NCBI RefSeq assembly: GCF_042432825.1
Contig: NZ_JBHLWN010000045.1
Location: forward strand, 3,555-67,554
Direction of reading: 5' to 3'
Source: Gordoniibacillus chartarius
GTDB taxonomy: Bacteria > Bacillota > Bacilli > Paenibacillales > NBRC-103111
DNA: 64,000 nucleotides
How positions within the stretch are numbered: the first letter of the stretch is position 1; every line of letters begins with the position of its first letter. The position numbers were made by a program, and so were the translations under genes. The notes below the pieces were generated by a model. That model did no database searches. It saw nothing but the letters and a program-made list of their open reading frames with translations, and had not been told where the DNA came from. Positions 57,686 to 64,000 of the stretch are shown here, piece by piece.

Positions 57686-57913
57686 ATGAAGCTGCTGATC
57701 AATGTGCAAGACCGTAGAGTGCCTGTATATTTTACCAAGTTTAGCGATAAAGCGATGAATCTGCTCACCCAAACGATCAACCGCAAGCTCGTTAACGGCA
57801 AGCGTGCAGTACGGCTGTGCCTGGAGACGCTCATCAGCATAGAGATCGTTGACAACGAGGCTATTCTTCACGCATTCAACGAGCAGGATACCGTTGCTCT
57901 ATCGTTATATTGA
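57686..57913 (+). CDS. Small hypothetical protein
   Basis: A 75-residue basic protein (MKLLINVQDRRVPVYFTKFS at its start, ending DTVALSLY) with no recognised motif. The start has an excellent ribosome site, CAAGGAGG. The composition suggests a compact alpha/beta fold. A strong GC-rich terminator follows. Confidence 0.7.
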   Translation: MKLLINVQDRRVPVYFTKFSDKAMNLLTQTINRKLVNGKRAVRLCLETLISIEIVDNEAILHAFNEQDTVALSLY

Positions 57914-57928
57914 ATTCAGAACAATGGG

Positions 57929-57961
57929 AACCGCGGGGCCGCATAGGCCCCGCGGTTTTTC
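57929..57961 (+). terminator. Terminator after the 57686-57913 gene
   Basis: AACCGCGGGGCC (57929-57940) and GGCCCCGCGGTT (57946-57957) are perfect arms around GCATA, then TTTCC. Confidence 0.9.
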
Positions 57962-58061
57962 CGCATGTGCGGGCGAACCGCGAAACTTTCCATCCGATAC
58001 CGTCGTATCAACATACAGGTTATGGTACAGTGTTATTACGAACGCAGATGGAGGGAAAGCG

Positions 58062-58277
58062 ATGAAAGTGATTTTCATGCAGAAGCAGGCGGAAGGAGCC
58101 CCGGTCGCCATCGATGAGCGGGACTGGTCTGCGGATATGCTCGGCTCATTGGAGCACGCGAACTATGTCGTATTGAACGGCAAAGAGTTCGAAATGCTGG
58201 AAGGCCGGCTTAATTTGGATAGAGGCGCGCTGGAAGTACTCGTCGTGCCGATCGCATCCTCAAATACAACACAATAA
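58062..58277 (+). CDS. Small hypothetical protein, first gene of the ATP-grasp/DUF350 operon
   Basis: A 71-residue acidic soluble protein (MKVIFMQKQAEGAPVAIDER, then a middle part with WSADMLGSLEHANYVVLNGK, ending VVPIASSNTTQ). I know no family for it. ATG at 58062 follows ATGGAGGG, and the frame upstream is not coding. It ends 17 bases before the Ser-rich exported protein and has no terminator after it, so it begins the operon. Confidence 0.7.
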   Translation: MKVIFMQKQAEGAPVAIDERDWSADMLGSLEHANYVVLNGKEFEMLEGRLNLDRGALEVLVVPIASSNTTQ

Positions 58278-58294
58278 GAACGGAGGAAGGATGC

Positions 58295-59155
58295 ATGAAA
58301 GAGCAGGAGAAAATGCCGACGCAGAGCCAAAGCAGCGACAATACCGCCCCGAAAGCGGCGGGCAAACCGATGAAAGTGCTCTCTACTTCGCTTGGACTTG
58401 CGCTCGCCGCCAATTTGCTGGCAGTGCCCGCTGCCGCTTCGGAAGCGACGGCGCAGCCTAAGCTGGTGGAGTGGTCGACGGAAGCGGTGAAAGCCTATTA
58501 TGACGCGGCCATCGATTGGAATCTCGTACTGCCGGGCGAGAAGAAGGAGGAGTCCGGCTCGGCTGCGGCGGCAGCCGGCGGCGCGGGGGCGGTGCCGTCC
58601 GGAAGCGGCACAAACACGGTCGTCGTCCATTCGGGCGGCGGACTCGGCTGGGACGATCTGCTGTTGTACCACTTATTGTTCAATAACGGAGGCGTCTACT
58701 CGACGAGCTCCTGGAGCAACTCGCACCGGACGGTATACGCTCATAACAATCAAGCTTATCAGCCGCGAACGTATACATCCGATACATTCCAGAGCAAACC
58801 GGTTGCGGGCTCCGTCGTCCGTCCGCCGAAAACGTCGGCGTCGTCCGGATCGTTCACGACGGGCAAGAGCGCGTCGACGAGCACGGCAACCGGATCGACC
58901 GGAAGCACGTCAACTGGAACGACAGGAAGCACGTCAAGCGGAACGGCAGGGAGCGCGTCAAAAGGATCAACCGGAAGCACGTCAAGCGGAACTTCTTCAA
59001 CAGGCCGAACCGGGACAGCCCCATCGACCTCATCGTCATCGGGCAGCTTCACGACATCGTCCTCTTCTTCGAAGAGCTCCTCGACTTCCTCCGGCAGCAT
59101 CGGTGGAAAGTCAAGCGGCTTCAGCTCATCCGGCTCATCGTCATCGGGCAGCTAA
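58295..59155 (+). CDS. Exported Ser/Gly/Thr-rich protein
   Basis: A 286-residue protein of unknown function. After a 25-residue polar start comes a signal sequence (KVLSTSLGLALAANLLAVPA). The middle has KLVEWSTEAVKAYYDAAIDW and a Gly/His stretch VVVHSGGGLGWDDLLLYHLL, then TYTSDTFQSKPVAGSVVRPP. The last ~110 residues are almost only S, G, T and K. They contain 24-base DNA repeats. The signal peptide plus Ser/Gly tail recalls DUF1190 proteins (YgiB/YjfM) that accompany glutathionylspermidine-synthase-like genes in E. coli, but I see no clear homology. ATG follows ACGGAGGAAGG. Confidence 0.75.
   Translation: MKEQEKMPTQSQSSDNTAPKAAGKPMKVLSTSLGLALAANLLAVPAAASEATAQPKLVEWSTEAVKAYYDAAIDWNLVLPGEKKEESGSAAAAAGGAGAVPSGSGTNTVVVHSGGGLGWDDLLLYHLLFNNGGVYSTSSWSNSHRTVYAHNNQAYQPRTYTSDTFQSKPVAGSVVRPPKTSASSGSFTTGKSASTSTATGSTGSTSTGTTGSTSSGTAGSASKGSTGSTSSGTSSTGRTGTAPSTSSSSGSFTTSSSSSKSSSTSSGSIGGKSSGFSSSGSSSSGS
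58898..58993 (+). repeat. Four 24-bp tandem repeats in the Ser-rich gene
   Basis: Units at 58898-58921, 58922-58945, 58946-58969 and 58970-58993 follow the pattern (A/G)C-GGAAGCACGTCAAGCGGAAC. They encode TGSTSSGT-like octapeptides. The third copy has diverged. Confidence 0.8.
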
Positions 59156-59167
59156 AGGAGGCGGCCT

Positions 59168-60373
59168 ATGAGCGAAAGCGTATTTCGCGTTGCCGGTTCG
59201 CCGGCTGAAGATCGCGCCGCACGGGTTGAGGAGCTAAGCCGGCTCGGCTTCACATGGGCCGATCTCGACGGGCAGCCCTATTGGCTGGATCAGCTCGTTA
59301 CGATAGACAGGGCAACGTACGACCGGTTGGTCGACGCCTCGGCCAGAATATGGGACATATTTGACAAGACGGTTCGCTTCCTGCATGGACGCCGCGATTT
59401 GTACCGGATGCTCTCGATCCCCGAAGTGCTGTGGGACGGATTGGATCGGCTGCCGCTGAACGAGCCCGGCCACATTAGCCGCTATGCGCGCTTCGACTAT
59501 TCCGTCGGAACGGACGGCTCCGTGAAGCTGCTGGAGCTGAACGCAGATACGCCGACGGCTTACGTTGAAGCTGCGGTTGCTACGCCTTGGCTGTGCGGGC
59601 AGCACCCCGGCGTCCGGTCGCCGAACGCCATGCTGCCGAAGCTGCTGGAGCGGGCGTGGGCGGTGGAACGGCCGGAAGCGGCGTGCTGTGTCGGCTACGG
59701 CAAACATGCCGAGGATTCCGGCACGATCGACATGCTGGTGCGCCACAGCGGACTCCCGGTGCGCTGCCTGGATACGCTGGAGCTGTCCGTCGACGAAGGC
59801 GTATTGAAGGACGGAGCCGGCCGGGCGATCCAGCGCATCTTCATGCTGTATCCGAAAGAATGGATGGGCATCGACGAGGGCGGCGAGGCGTTGGCTTATG
59901 CCGCGGAGACGGGGAACGTAACGATTTTCAATTCGTACCATTCCGTGATTCTGCAGTCCAAAGGGCTGCAAGCAGTCGTCTGGGGGCTGCACGAGATCGG
60001 TGCGCCCGTGTACACGGCGGCGGAGCATGAAGCGATTGAAGCTTACATGCTGCCGACATACAATGAGCCGGTACTCGGCGGAGACTATGTGTCGAAGGCG
60101 ATGTTCGGCCGCGAGGGCGGCTCGGTCGAGCTGTATGACAGCGACGGGAAGCTGGCGGTGAAGGATGCGGACGGATACGATACGAGCCGCTGGTTCGGCC
60201 GGGTATATCAGGCGCGGGCCGATTTGCCCGAGATCGAGCTGCAGGCCGGCAGGATGAGGCTGCTGACCGGCATGTTCGTTATCGGCGGCGTTCCGTGCGG
60301 AGTCGTCGGCCGCGCCGGCGGACTGATTACGGGGAACGCGAGTTATTTTACAGCGATGGGGGTTAGGGAATGA
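59168..60373 (+). CDS. Glutathionylspermidine synthase-like ATP-grasp ligase
   Basis: A 401-residue enzyme of the GSP_synth family (YjfC/YgiC type), lacking the N-terminal amidase of true Gss. Conserved stretches include WADLDGQPYWLDQ, the substrate loop YSVGTDGSVKLLELNADTPT, LYPKEWMGIDEGG, LPTYNEPVLGGDYVSKAMFG and the ATP-grasp end GVVGRAGGLITGNASYF. The fold joins a carboxylate to an amine using ATP. The natural substrates of stand-alone members are not known; polyamines or peptide tails of proteins have been suggested for the family. ATG follows AAAGGAGGCGG. It overlaps the next gene by four bases (ATGA), placing it firmly in the operon. Confidence 0.9.
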   Translation: MSESVFRVAGSPAEDRAARVEELSRLGFTWADLDGQPYWLDQLVTIDRATYDRLVDASARIWDIFDKTVRFLHGRRDLYRMLSIPEVLWDGLDRLPLNEPGHISRYARFDYSVGTDGSVKLLELNADTPTAYVEAAVATPWLCGQHPGVRSPNAMLPKLLERAWAVERPEAACCVGYGKHAEDSGTIDMLVRHSGLPVRCLDTLELSVDEGVLKDGAGRAIQRIFMLYPKEWMGIDEGGEALAYAAETGNVTIFNSYHSVILQSKGLQAVVWGLHEIGAPVYTAAEHEAIEAYMLPTYNEPVLGGDYVSKAMFGREGGSVELYDSDGKLAVKDADGYDTSRWFGRVYQARADLPEIELQAGRMRLLTGMFVIGGVPCGVVGRAGGLITGNASYFTAMGVRE

Positions 60374-61044
60374 CCGTAAGAACGCAGCGGATCATTGGGG
60401 CTGTGCTGATCGGCGTGCTGGTGATTATCATCATTGCCGTCATAGCCGGCGCGATCGGTTCGAACGATAAGGGTAAGCTGGTGACGTCGACGTCGAACGG
60501 GTCCCGGGCGGGCAGTGCGGGCAGTGCGGCGAACGACCCGAGCCGGATGGTGCCGTGGGATTACAAGGTGGAGCAGAAGAAGGTCGGCGATTTGATCGGC
60601 GCGGATATGACGATTTTGCCGGAAAATGAGCTGATGCCGAACGACGACAGCTACGCTACCGGAGATACAGTGTGGGTGCTGTCGGCGATGAATGCGGTCA
60701 TGACGACGCAGGAGGGCGGCAAGAACGATGTGACGCTGACGGCGTGGAAGCCGATCAAGACGTTCAAGAAGCAGGACGCGGCGCAGGCCGATCTGACCAA
60801 TCTGAAGGAGCAGGTGCAGACGGATGTCGATCTGGTCGGCGTGTATAAGACGGAGCTGGACGGCAAGTTCCGCCATTTCGCGGTCATTCAGCTGCCTTCC
60901 GGGCAAGCGGTCAAGCAGCCGATCGACGAGGCTCGCTACAACGACTTCAAGCCGAAGAAGCAGGTGAAGGTGACGCTTGAGGTTGTACACGATTTTACAA
61001 ACTACGATCAAGCGTTTCCGAAATTTAGGGGGTGGGCGTCCTGA
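60370..61044 (+). CDS. Membrane-anchored protein of unknown function in the ATP-grasp/DUF350 operon
   Basis: A 224-residue protein with one N-terminal transmembrane helix (residues about 7-30, IIGAVLIGVLVIIIIAVIAG). A Ser/Gly linker is followed by a soluble domain of about 165 residues facing outward. Parts such as SYATGDTVWVLSAMNAVMTT and GKFRHFAVIQLPSGQAVKQP suggest a small beta-rich fold. No family is recognised. It starts within the ligase stop (ATGA) and its end overlaps the DUF350 start, so expression is tightly coupled to both. Confidence 0.8.
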   Translation: MTVRTQRIIGAVLIGVLVIIIIAVIAGAIGSNDKGKLVTSTSNGSRAGSAGSAANDPSRMVPWDYKVEQKKVGDLIGADMTILPENELMPNDDSYATGDTVWVLSAMNAVMTTQEGGKNDVTLTAWKPIKTFKKQDAAQADLTNLKEQVQTDVDLVGVYKTELDGKFRHFAVIQLPSGQAVKQPIDEARYNDFKPKKQVKVTLEVVHDFTNYDQAFPKFRGWAS

Positions 61045-61430
61045 TATTCGTTAATATTCTTATCAGTTTTATTGTCATCATTATTCTTCAGCTGTTAGGT
61101 ATGGTCATTCTAAGCAAAATGACTCCGTTCAACGATATGGAGGAGCTGAACAAAGGGAATGTCGCGGTCGGTCTCGTCTTCGGCGGACAGTTTCTCGGTA
61201 CGGCCATCATACTCGGCGTTGCGGCGTATACGAACTCCTCGATTTGGTATATGGCGCTCTGGTTCGCGGTCGGTTACGTATGCCTCTTGCTGTCGTACTG
61301 GATCTTCGATTGGCTGACGCCCGGCATTAAGCTATCGGACCAGCTTAAGGACGGCAACAAGGCGGTAGCGCTGCTGCTCGCCTGCGTGTACATCGGCATC
61401 GGCTTTGCGGTGTCGAGCTTGATTATTTGA
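61032..61430 (+). CDS. DUF350 membrane protein (YjfL-like)
   Basis: A 132-residue membrane protein with four helices, matching DUF350: GNVAVGLVFGGQFLGTAIIL and GNKAVALLLACVYIGIGFAV are the paired repeats of the family, each beginning GNxAV. DUF350 (YjfL in E. coli) travels with glutathionylspermidine-synthase-like ligases (YjfC) or polyamine synthases. Start is uncertain: a GTG at 61032 lies too close to AGGGGG. A CTG at 61041, overlapping the upstream TGA as CTGA, is eight to nine bases from it. Both fit the family N-terminus. Confidence 0.88.
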   Translation: MGVLIFVNILISFIVIIILQLLGMVILSKMTPFNDMEELNKGNVAVGLVFGGQFLGTAIILGVAAYTNSSIWYMALWFAVGYVCLLLSYWIFDWLTPGIKLSDQLKDGNKAVALLLACVYIGIGFAVSSLII

Positions 61431-61592
61431 GGCGAATGCGTCGGCAACATAGCGGGGCTCCTCTCCGGTAACGGAGAGGGGGATCTGTTTGCGGGCAAAA
61501 TTCATAGTTTCCAACCGGAAAGGCCGCTTTCATTACCGGCCCGCCGTAGCAAGAGAAAAGGCGCTTAGGCGTTCCTCCGGTAAATAGAACAA

Positions 61593-61616
61593 GGGCCTGC
61601 ATGCAGGCCCCTGTTT
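61593..61616. terminator. Palindromic terminator between the DUF350 operon and the minus-strand genes
   Basis: GGGCCTGCATGCAGGCCC (61593-61610) is perfectly symmetric and is followed by CTGTTTTG. A further weaker hairpin (CCTCTCCG/CGGAGAGG) lies near 61460-61480. Confidence 0.65.
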
Positions 61617-61619
61617 TGC

Positions 61620-61811
61620 TTACTCGATGACGACAAATTCATTCACACTGCGTAAAAATTTTTTCCCCTCTATGGCTACGAATACATCAGAGTAAGCGGT
61701 GATTTTCCCGGCCCGGTAAATACGAACGCCATGTTGTCTTGGCTCGACTAGAGAGCCCTTCGTCTTCGCATATTCAATTTCAAAATCCGCTTGTAAAGTT
61801 ATTTCTTCCAT
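61620..61811 (-). CDS. Small hypothetical protein
   Basis: A 63-residue soluble protein (MEEITLQADFEIEYAKTKGS at its start) with alternating polar and hydrophobic residues suggesting a small beta barrel. The ATG at 61811 has AAAGGTAG about nine bases upstream. The frame continues to 61856 but without a ribosome site. No family recognised. Confidence 0.6.
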   Translation of the reverse strand: MEEITLQADFEIEYAKTKGSLVEPRQHGVRIYRAGKITAYSDVFVAIEGKKFLRSVNEFVVIE

Positions 61812-61914
61812 GTCTAATCTACCTTTCCTGAAGACTTTCGCCCTATATTCTATCATAAAATCAGAGAAGAATCACACCGGGGGCGCCGATGCGTGCAAGT
61901 ACAAGCTGCCTCAA

Positions 61915-62325
61915 TTACCATATGTCCGTCGGAGCCAGCCAAGCCATAGCCGGAACATTCCTCAGCACCCCGAAAGCAATGGTGAGAATGAGCATCGTGA
62001 GCATCAAGATTCGGCTCGACCGCTGCAGCTGTCTGCTCGCCAAGGCGGCGTAGACGGCATATAGCGGAAGTAAAATAAAGAGCAGGGGATTGTACCGGCA
62101 AGCCTGTTCGACATCGAGCTCCAGCAAGGCGCCTACCGCCCTCGTTACGCCGCACCCCGGACAGTAGAGTCCGGTGATTTCGTGTAACACGCAAGGAATC
62201 CCCAGCCCCGTTAAGGGAAGCCACGCCTTCAGGTACAATGCCGTCCCAACGCCAAGCAAGGAACCCCAGACGAGCTTGGGGTTCCTTTGCGGAAGGCTTT
62301 TTACCTTACGCCAATTTATTGACAT
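61915..62325 (-). CDS. DUF2752 membrane protein
   Basis: A 136-residue protein with three transmembrane helices and the DUF2752 signature GLYCPGCGVTRA (CPxCGxTR), preceded by GIPCVLHEITG. The three cysteines and the Arg at the membrane surface are conserved in the family; function is unknown. The ATG at 62325 lies inside the end of the DUF4234 gene, overlapping it by 20 bases. It has no ribosome site of its own, so translation is probably coupled. Confidence 0.85.
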   Translation of the reverse strand: MSINWRKVKSLPQRNPKLVWGSLLGVGTALYLKAWLPLTGLGIPCVLHEITGLYCPGCGVTRAVGALLELDVEQACRYNPLLFILLPLYAVYAALASRQLQRSSRILMLTMLILTIAFGVLRNVPAMAWLAPTDIW

Positions 62326-62644
62326 CGGATTGAACCAGAGCAAACGTGACGATTCCTACTCCGAACAACGTAAGAAGCAGATAGAGCACCGAATTGTCCG
62401 AGCCCGCTATGCCGCGCAGACGCTGGGCTTGTTCTACCTGCTTGCCGATCTGGTAGGCCCAGACGAAGCTCCAGATGCCGCAGGTGACCAGCGAAAGCAG
62501 GAAATGCTTGCCTCCCGTGAAGGAAGAATCCCCGCTGAGCCGGCCGACATCGTTGGTCAACACGATAAACCAGTAAATCCCGTATAGACCGCAAGTAACC
62601 AAAGTTAGTACGATTGCCAAAGCGATATTTCTTTGAGTAATCAT
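62306..62644 (-). CDS. DUF4234 membrane protein
   Basis: A 112-residue membrane protein matching DUF4234: RNIALAIVLTLVTCGLYGIYWFI followed by LTNDV, then HFLLSLVTCGIWSFVWAYQI and YLLLTLFGVGIVTFALVQSDVN. The repeated LVTCGxxxxxW hairpins define the family. The ATG at 62644 follows AGGATGG. The frame continues upstream to 62728 without support. It forms a two-gene operon with the DUF2752 gene. Confidence 0.85.
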   Translation of the reverse strand: MITQRNIALAIVLTLVTCGLYGIYWFIVLTNDVGRLSGDSSFTGGKHFLLSLVTCGIWSFVWAYQIGKQVEQAQRLRGIAGSDNSVLYLLLTLFGVGIVTFALVQSDVNKLA

Positions 62645-62752
62645 AGCACACCATCCTAAATAGTTTGAGTTGAGTGTATGTGGTAAAAATCGAACTTCAT
62701 GACGATCAATTTCGAAATACATCAGCACAAAAATAGAAAAGCAATTTCGAGG

Positions 62753-63469
62753 TCAACGAGCTTGAAACTTGTACCCGATGCCGCGGAGATTTTGAATATA
62801 TTTGGGGGAAGCCGGGTCCGGCTCGATCTTCTTGCGCAGGGAGCTGATGTGGACGATCACCGTGCGCGTATCGCTGTTGCTGTCGACGCCCCATACCCGC
62901 GAATACAGGTCTTCCGCCGTGAAGATGCGGTTCGGGTTGCTTGCCAGAAGCGTCAGCAGCTGCGTCTCCTTGGCGGAGAGCGATACCTGCCTGCCGTTCA
63001 CATACACGTCGAAGGAGGAAAGGTCGATCTCCAGACCGTCGAACCGGAGCATCGGCTTCGTCTCAACTACGGCCGACTCCGCGGCGGCTTGCCGGCGGAA
63101 CAGCGGGGCGCGGCGCAAATTCGCCTTCACGCGGGCGACCAGCACGTTCGGATCGAACGGCTTCGTAACGTAATCGTCCGCGCCGATTTCCAGCCCGCGC
63201 ATAATATCTTCCGTCTCGGAGTTGCACGAAATGATGATGATCGGGGTGTTGGAAACGCTTCTAATTTCATTGCACAGGTCAAAGCCGTTCATTTCCGGAA
63301 GGTTGATGTCGAGCAGAACCAGCTGGGGGGCTTCGCGTTCGAACACCTGCAGAGCCGTGACGCCGTCGACGGCCTTGACAACGCTGAAGCCGCTGTTCAA
63401 CAAATACAGAGATATGAGCTCAAGAATTTGCAAGTCGTCTTCAACGACAAGAATCGTCGTATTTTTCAT
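62753..63469 (-). CDS. OmpR/PhoB-family response regulator paired with a CheY-like gene
   Basis: A 238-residue regulator. The receiver has VVEDDLQILELIS and the phospho-acceptor in PQLVLLDINLPEMNGFD, then IISCNSETED and YVTKPFDPNVL. The winged helix (about 140-235) has LSAKETQLLTLLASNPNRIF, RVWGVDSNSDTRTVIVHISS and IQNLRGIGYKF. It shares WGVDS, LRKKIE and PKYI with the regulator at 42627 and has the same kind of divergent neighbour. No histidine kinase is visible beside it. ATG at 63469 has AGAGAGGTGACG upstream. Confidence 0.93.
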   Translation of the reverse strand: MKNTTILVVEDDLQILELISLYLLNSGFSVVKAVDGVTALQVFEREAPQLVLLDINLPEMNGFDLCNEIRSVSNTPIIIISCNSETEDIMRGLEIGADDYVTKPFDPNVLVARVKANLRRAPLFRRQAAAESAVVETKPMLRFDGLEIDLSSFDVYVNGRQVSLSAKETQLLTLLASNPNRIFTAEDLYSRVWGVDSNSDTRTVIVHISSLRKKIEPDPASPKYIQNLRGIGYKFQAR

Positions 63470-63494
63470 ATTATCGCGTCACCTCTCTAAATCT

Positions 63495-63522
63495 ATTATA
63501 CTTGAAGAGACTATTTGATCAA
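63495..63522 (-). promoter_or_regulatory. Promoter of the 62753-63469 regulator gene
   Basis: On the minus strand TTGATC (63517-63522) and a perfect TATAAT (63495-63500) are 16 bases apart. Confidence 0.6.
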
Positions 63523-63540
63523 ACTTGAGTTAAATTTAAT

Positions 63541-63569
63541 TTGAAGACTCCCGCCGCCAATCCTACAAT
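63541..63569 (+). promoter_or_regulatory. Promoter of the 63600-63956 CheY-like gene
   Basis: TTGAAG (63541-63546) and TACAAT (63564-63569) are separated by 17 bases. The CheY-like gene at 45799 also has TACAAT as its -10. Confidence 0.65.
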
Positions 63570-63599
63570 GGAACTAATAGTTTGGGCGGAGGTAGAGTT

Positions 63600-63956
63600 A
63601 TGTCGAAAATCATGATCGTCGACGACGCAGCTTTCATGCGTGCGATGCTGAAACAAATCTTGCTGGCGATGGGCAACGAAGTCGTGGCGGAAGCGTCGAA
63701 CGGCCTAGAGGCGGTCCGCTTGTATCCGCTGGTGAACCCGGACCTCGTGACGATGGACATTACGATGCCGGAGATGGACGGTATTGAAGCACTGCGAAAT
63801 ATCCGCAAGCTCGATCCGCAGGCGAAGGTCATTATGTGCTCGGCGATGGCGCAGCAGAAGCTGGTTATCGATGCGATCACCTCGGGAGCGAAGGATTTTA
63901 TCTCCAAGCCGTTCCAGGAGGAGAAAATTGTAGAAACGATAAATAGGGCTTGCTGA
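63600..63956 (+). CDS. CheY-like stand-alone receiver (second copy)
   Basis: A 118-residue receiver: KIMIVDDAAFMRAMLKQI, phospho-acceptor Asp in PDLVTMDITMPEMDGI, IMCSAMAQQ, and the Lys in DFISKPFQEEKIVE. The start at 63600 follows GGCGGAGG; a TTG at 63582 is in frame but not needed. It is a near twin of the receiver at 45799-46164, with the same DDAAFMR and MDITMPEM signatures. The rest of the window after its stop (44 bases) holds no recognisable gene. Confidence 0.92.
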   Translation: MSKIMIVDDAAFMRAMLKQILLAMGNEVVAEASNGLEAVRLYPLVNPDLVTMDITMPEMDGIEALRNIRKLDPQAKVIMCSAMAQQKLVIDAITSGAKDFISKPFQEEKIVETINRAC

Positions 63957-64000
63957 AAAATCAAAAAATCCTTATCTCACAAGGGTTTAGAGGCACTTTT

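Noticed and set aside
58898..58993. Tandem repeats as a CRISPR array
   Set aside because: The units are adjacent without spacers, stay in frame and encode a Ser/Thr/Gly tail.
1..64000. tRNA or rRNA genes, insertion sequences, prophage or integrative element
   Set aside because: I found no tRNA-like cloverleaf, rRNA segment, transposase, integrase or phage structural protein, and composition is even across the window.

Overview
The window looks like a chromosomal segment of a spore-forming, GC-rich member of the Paenibacillaceae (Bacillota). The evidence is the LiaF/LiaS/LiaR system, YugN-, AbrB- and YitT-type genes, PrkA kinase, a Spo0E-like phosphatase, a likely gamma-type SASP, a YesM/YesN pair driving a sugar ABC transporter, and strong AGGAGG-type ribosome sites. 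GC content and codon use look even throughout. I see no rRNA or tRNA gene, insertion sequence, prophage or CRISPR array.

Layout. 1-3.1 kb: 3' part of thrS, a 3D-domain exported protein, a tiny SASP-like gene and an unknown. 3.1-4.6 kb: ammonium transporter behind a strong promoter with a GlnR/TnrA-type box. 4.8-7.6 kb: liaF-liaS-liaR envelope-stress operon. 7.7-13.7 kb: YugN-like protein, HtrA protease, a two-component pair, ispH and a DUF2062 protein. 13.7-18.4 kb: DAHP synthase behind a 22-bp palindrome, a beta-type glutamine synthetase with two GlnR/TnrA-type boxes, ThpR and SerC. 18.5-23.2 kb: lone response regulator, TrmL, AbrB-type regulator, CE7 esterase, and an exported phosphodiester-glycosidase-type protein with a coiled-coil partner. 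23.2-30 kb: YesN/YesM and a sugar ABC transporter. 30-34 kb: flavin oxidoreductase, a Gly-rich mini-operon ending in a DUF2653 gene, and an aldo/keto reductase. 34-38 kb: Fur-controlled efeO-efeB-efeU iron uptake. 38-42.5 kb: YitT protein, Lrp regulator, a wrecked flavohaemoglobin gene, a DUF2161 protein and PrkA. 42.6-47.9 kb: signalling island of response regulator, 7TM histidine kinase, CheY and a soluble LytTR-PAS histidine kinase. 48-57 kb: methyltransferase, VanY-type peptidase, DUF2334 deacetylase-like protein, PatB-type lyase, TetR-DUF817, a HTH-DUF2087-GIY-YIG fusion and Spo0E. 57-61.4 kb: small unknowns leading into an operon with a Ser-rich exported protein, a glutathionylspermidine-synthase-like ATP-grasp ligase, a membrane-anchored unknown and a DUF350 protein. 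61.6-64 kb: small membrane proteins and a second response regulator/CheY pair.

Themes. Thirteen signal-transduction proteins occur in 64 kb. Nitrogen control ties amt and glnA together through matching boxes. Iron control of the efe operon is plain from the Fur array. The most interesting under-described pieces are the ATP-grasp/DUF350 operon (58.1-61.4 kb), the LytTR-PAS-kinase fusion (46.3-47.8 kb), the repeated response regulator/CheY modules, and the internally deleted flavohaemoglobin relic (39.4-39.6 kb).
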